The notes beneath the pieces were generated by a model. It made no database searches. It worked only from the letters and a program-made list of their open reading frames with translations, and was not told the DNA's origin. The translations under genes and the position numbers were made by a program. From Hyphomicrobiales bacterium (GTDB lineage: Bacteria; Pseudomonadota; Alphaproteobacteria; Rhizobiales; Aestuariivirgaceae): a stretch of DNA of 5,323 nucleotides. The DNA is taken from assembly GCA_014380505.1 (NCBI GenBank), contig JACMJT010000029.1, forward strand, positions 1 to 5,323, in the 5' to 3' direction. Below are positions 4,972 through 5,323 of this stretch, one piece after another; position 1 is the stretch's first letter, and each line of letters begins with the position of its first letter.

Positions 4972-4996
4972 GGAACCCAGCTTGCTTTCGGGCGTT
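4972..4996 (+). promoter_or_regulatory. EcfG-type promoter of the CsbD-family gene
   Basis: GGAAC (4972-4976), 16 bases, CGTT (4993-4996) is an exact consensus match, extended to GGAACC and CGTTAA as at phyR. The -35 overlaps a small inverted repeat, GGTTC-GCGG-GAACC (4964-4977). Transcription near 5003 would give a leader of about 50 bases, longer than at the other EcfG promoters here. Confidence 0.88.
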
Positions 4997-5053
4997 AAGA
5001 CCGCAGCTGCCGGCACTGACCGGTCTGTTACCAAAACATCACAGGAGAGCGCC

Positions 5054-5251
5054 ATGAATTGGGATCGTGTGGAAGGCAATTGGAAGGAATTCAAAGGCAA
5101 GGTCAAACAGCAGTGGGGTGATCTAACCGACGACGACCTTACTGTCATTGAAGGCAACCGCGACGAACTCGCTGGCCGCCTGCAAAAGCGTTATGGCTAT
5201 GCCCGGGACAAGGCCAGTCAGGAAATCGACTCTTGGCTTGACCGCGGCTGA
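5054..5251 (+). CDS. CsbD family stress-response protein
   Basis: 65 residues, the normal size for CsbD proteins. The N-terminal MNWDRVEGNWKEFKGKVKQQ and the following WGDLTDDDLTVIEGNRDELA match the family pattern W-x-x-(I/V)-x-G-x-W-x2-(F/L)-K-G-x-(V/A)-(K/R)-x2-WG-x-L-T-D-D-(D/E). A second charged helix, LQKRYGYARDKASQEIDSWL, completes it. The protein is small, hydrophilic and cytosolic. CsbD members are induced by general stress in many bacteria (the Bacillus founder depends on SigB), but the molecular role is unknown. ATG 5054 follows AGGAG (5043-5047) with a 6-base spacer. An exact EcfG promoter lies 58 bases upstream, consistent with membership of the GSR regulon. The next gene starts 22 bases after the stop and is probably cotranscribed. 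Confidence 0.93.
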   Translation: MNWDRVEGNWKEFKGKVKQQWGDLTDDDLTVIEGNRDELAGRLQKRYGYARDKASQEIDSWLDRG

Positions 5252-5272
5252 GATGAAAAGACCGAGGAGATC

Positions 5273-5323
5273 ATGACCTATACGGCCAAGGACTATGACC
5301 GGGCCCTCATAGCACCTGAGCAG
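5273..5323 (+). CDS. Partial 5' end of an unidentified gene cut by the window edge
   Basis: Seventeen codons are visible: MTYTAKDYDRALIAPEQ, with no stop before the edge. ATG 5273 follows GAGGAGA (5264-5270), a good ribosome site, 22 bases after the csbD-like stop, so it is probably the second gene of the csbD transcript. Alphaproteobacteria have small uncharacterised proteins with an early D-x-ALxxP segment followed by a P-E-D-V-L motif, and this start could belong to one, but 17 residues are too few to call a family. Confidence 0.5.
   Translation, partial: MTYTAKDYDRALIAPEQ

Overview
The window looks like a chromosomal piece of an alphaproteobacterium. Its core is the alphaproteobacterial general stress response (GSR) switch. 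An anti-sigma factor (nepR) and an EcfG-type ECF sigma factor (ecfG) lie on the minus strand. The response regulator with a sigma-like domain (phyR) is divergent from them on the plus strand. This partner-switching module is characteristic of Alphaproteobacteria. The sequence does not fix the genus.

Layout. (1) 57-1599, plus strand: a tight cluster of four small membrane-anchored proteins (ElaB/YqjD-like, DUF1469/YqjE-like 'holin', DUF3618-like, and a second YqjD-like protein with a very basic N-terminus). It ends in a strong 12-bp hairpin at 1607-1634. (2) 1637-2944, minus strand: a 52-residue DUF3309 peptide followed by an AI-2E/PerM-family membrane protein, convergent with the first cluster. 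(3) 3022-3775, minus strand: nepR-ecfG, coupled through TAG-C-GTG. (4) 3932-4747, plus strand: phyR. (5) 4799-5323, plus strand: a 53-residue membrane peptide, a CsbD-family protein, and the first 17 codons of another gene cut by the window edge.

Regulation is the most informative part. Three exact EcfG-type promoters (GGAAC-N16/17-CGTT) sit before phyR, before the 53-residue peptide and before the csbD-like gene. Two one-mismatch versions precede the DUF3309 gene and nepR-ecfG. All five carry GGAACC at -35. The sigma factor encoded here therefore probably transcribes its own operon, its activator phyR and most of its small neighbours. Under stress, phosphorylated PhyR would bind NepR through its sigma-like domain and free EcfG, which then reads these promoters. 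The small envelope proteins are plausible effectors. No sensor histidine kinase (PhyK-type) is in the window.

I see no mobile element, CRISPR array, tRNA or rRNA. The unusual points are the dense cluster of EcfG promoters, a promoter whose spacer is a perfect palindrome, a 77-base out-of-frame gene overlap, and a membrane protein with a histone-H1-like basic tail. All family names come from reading the sequence; no database search was run.
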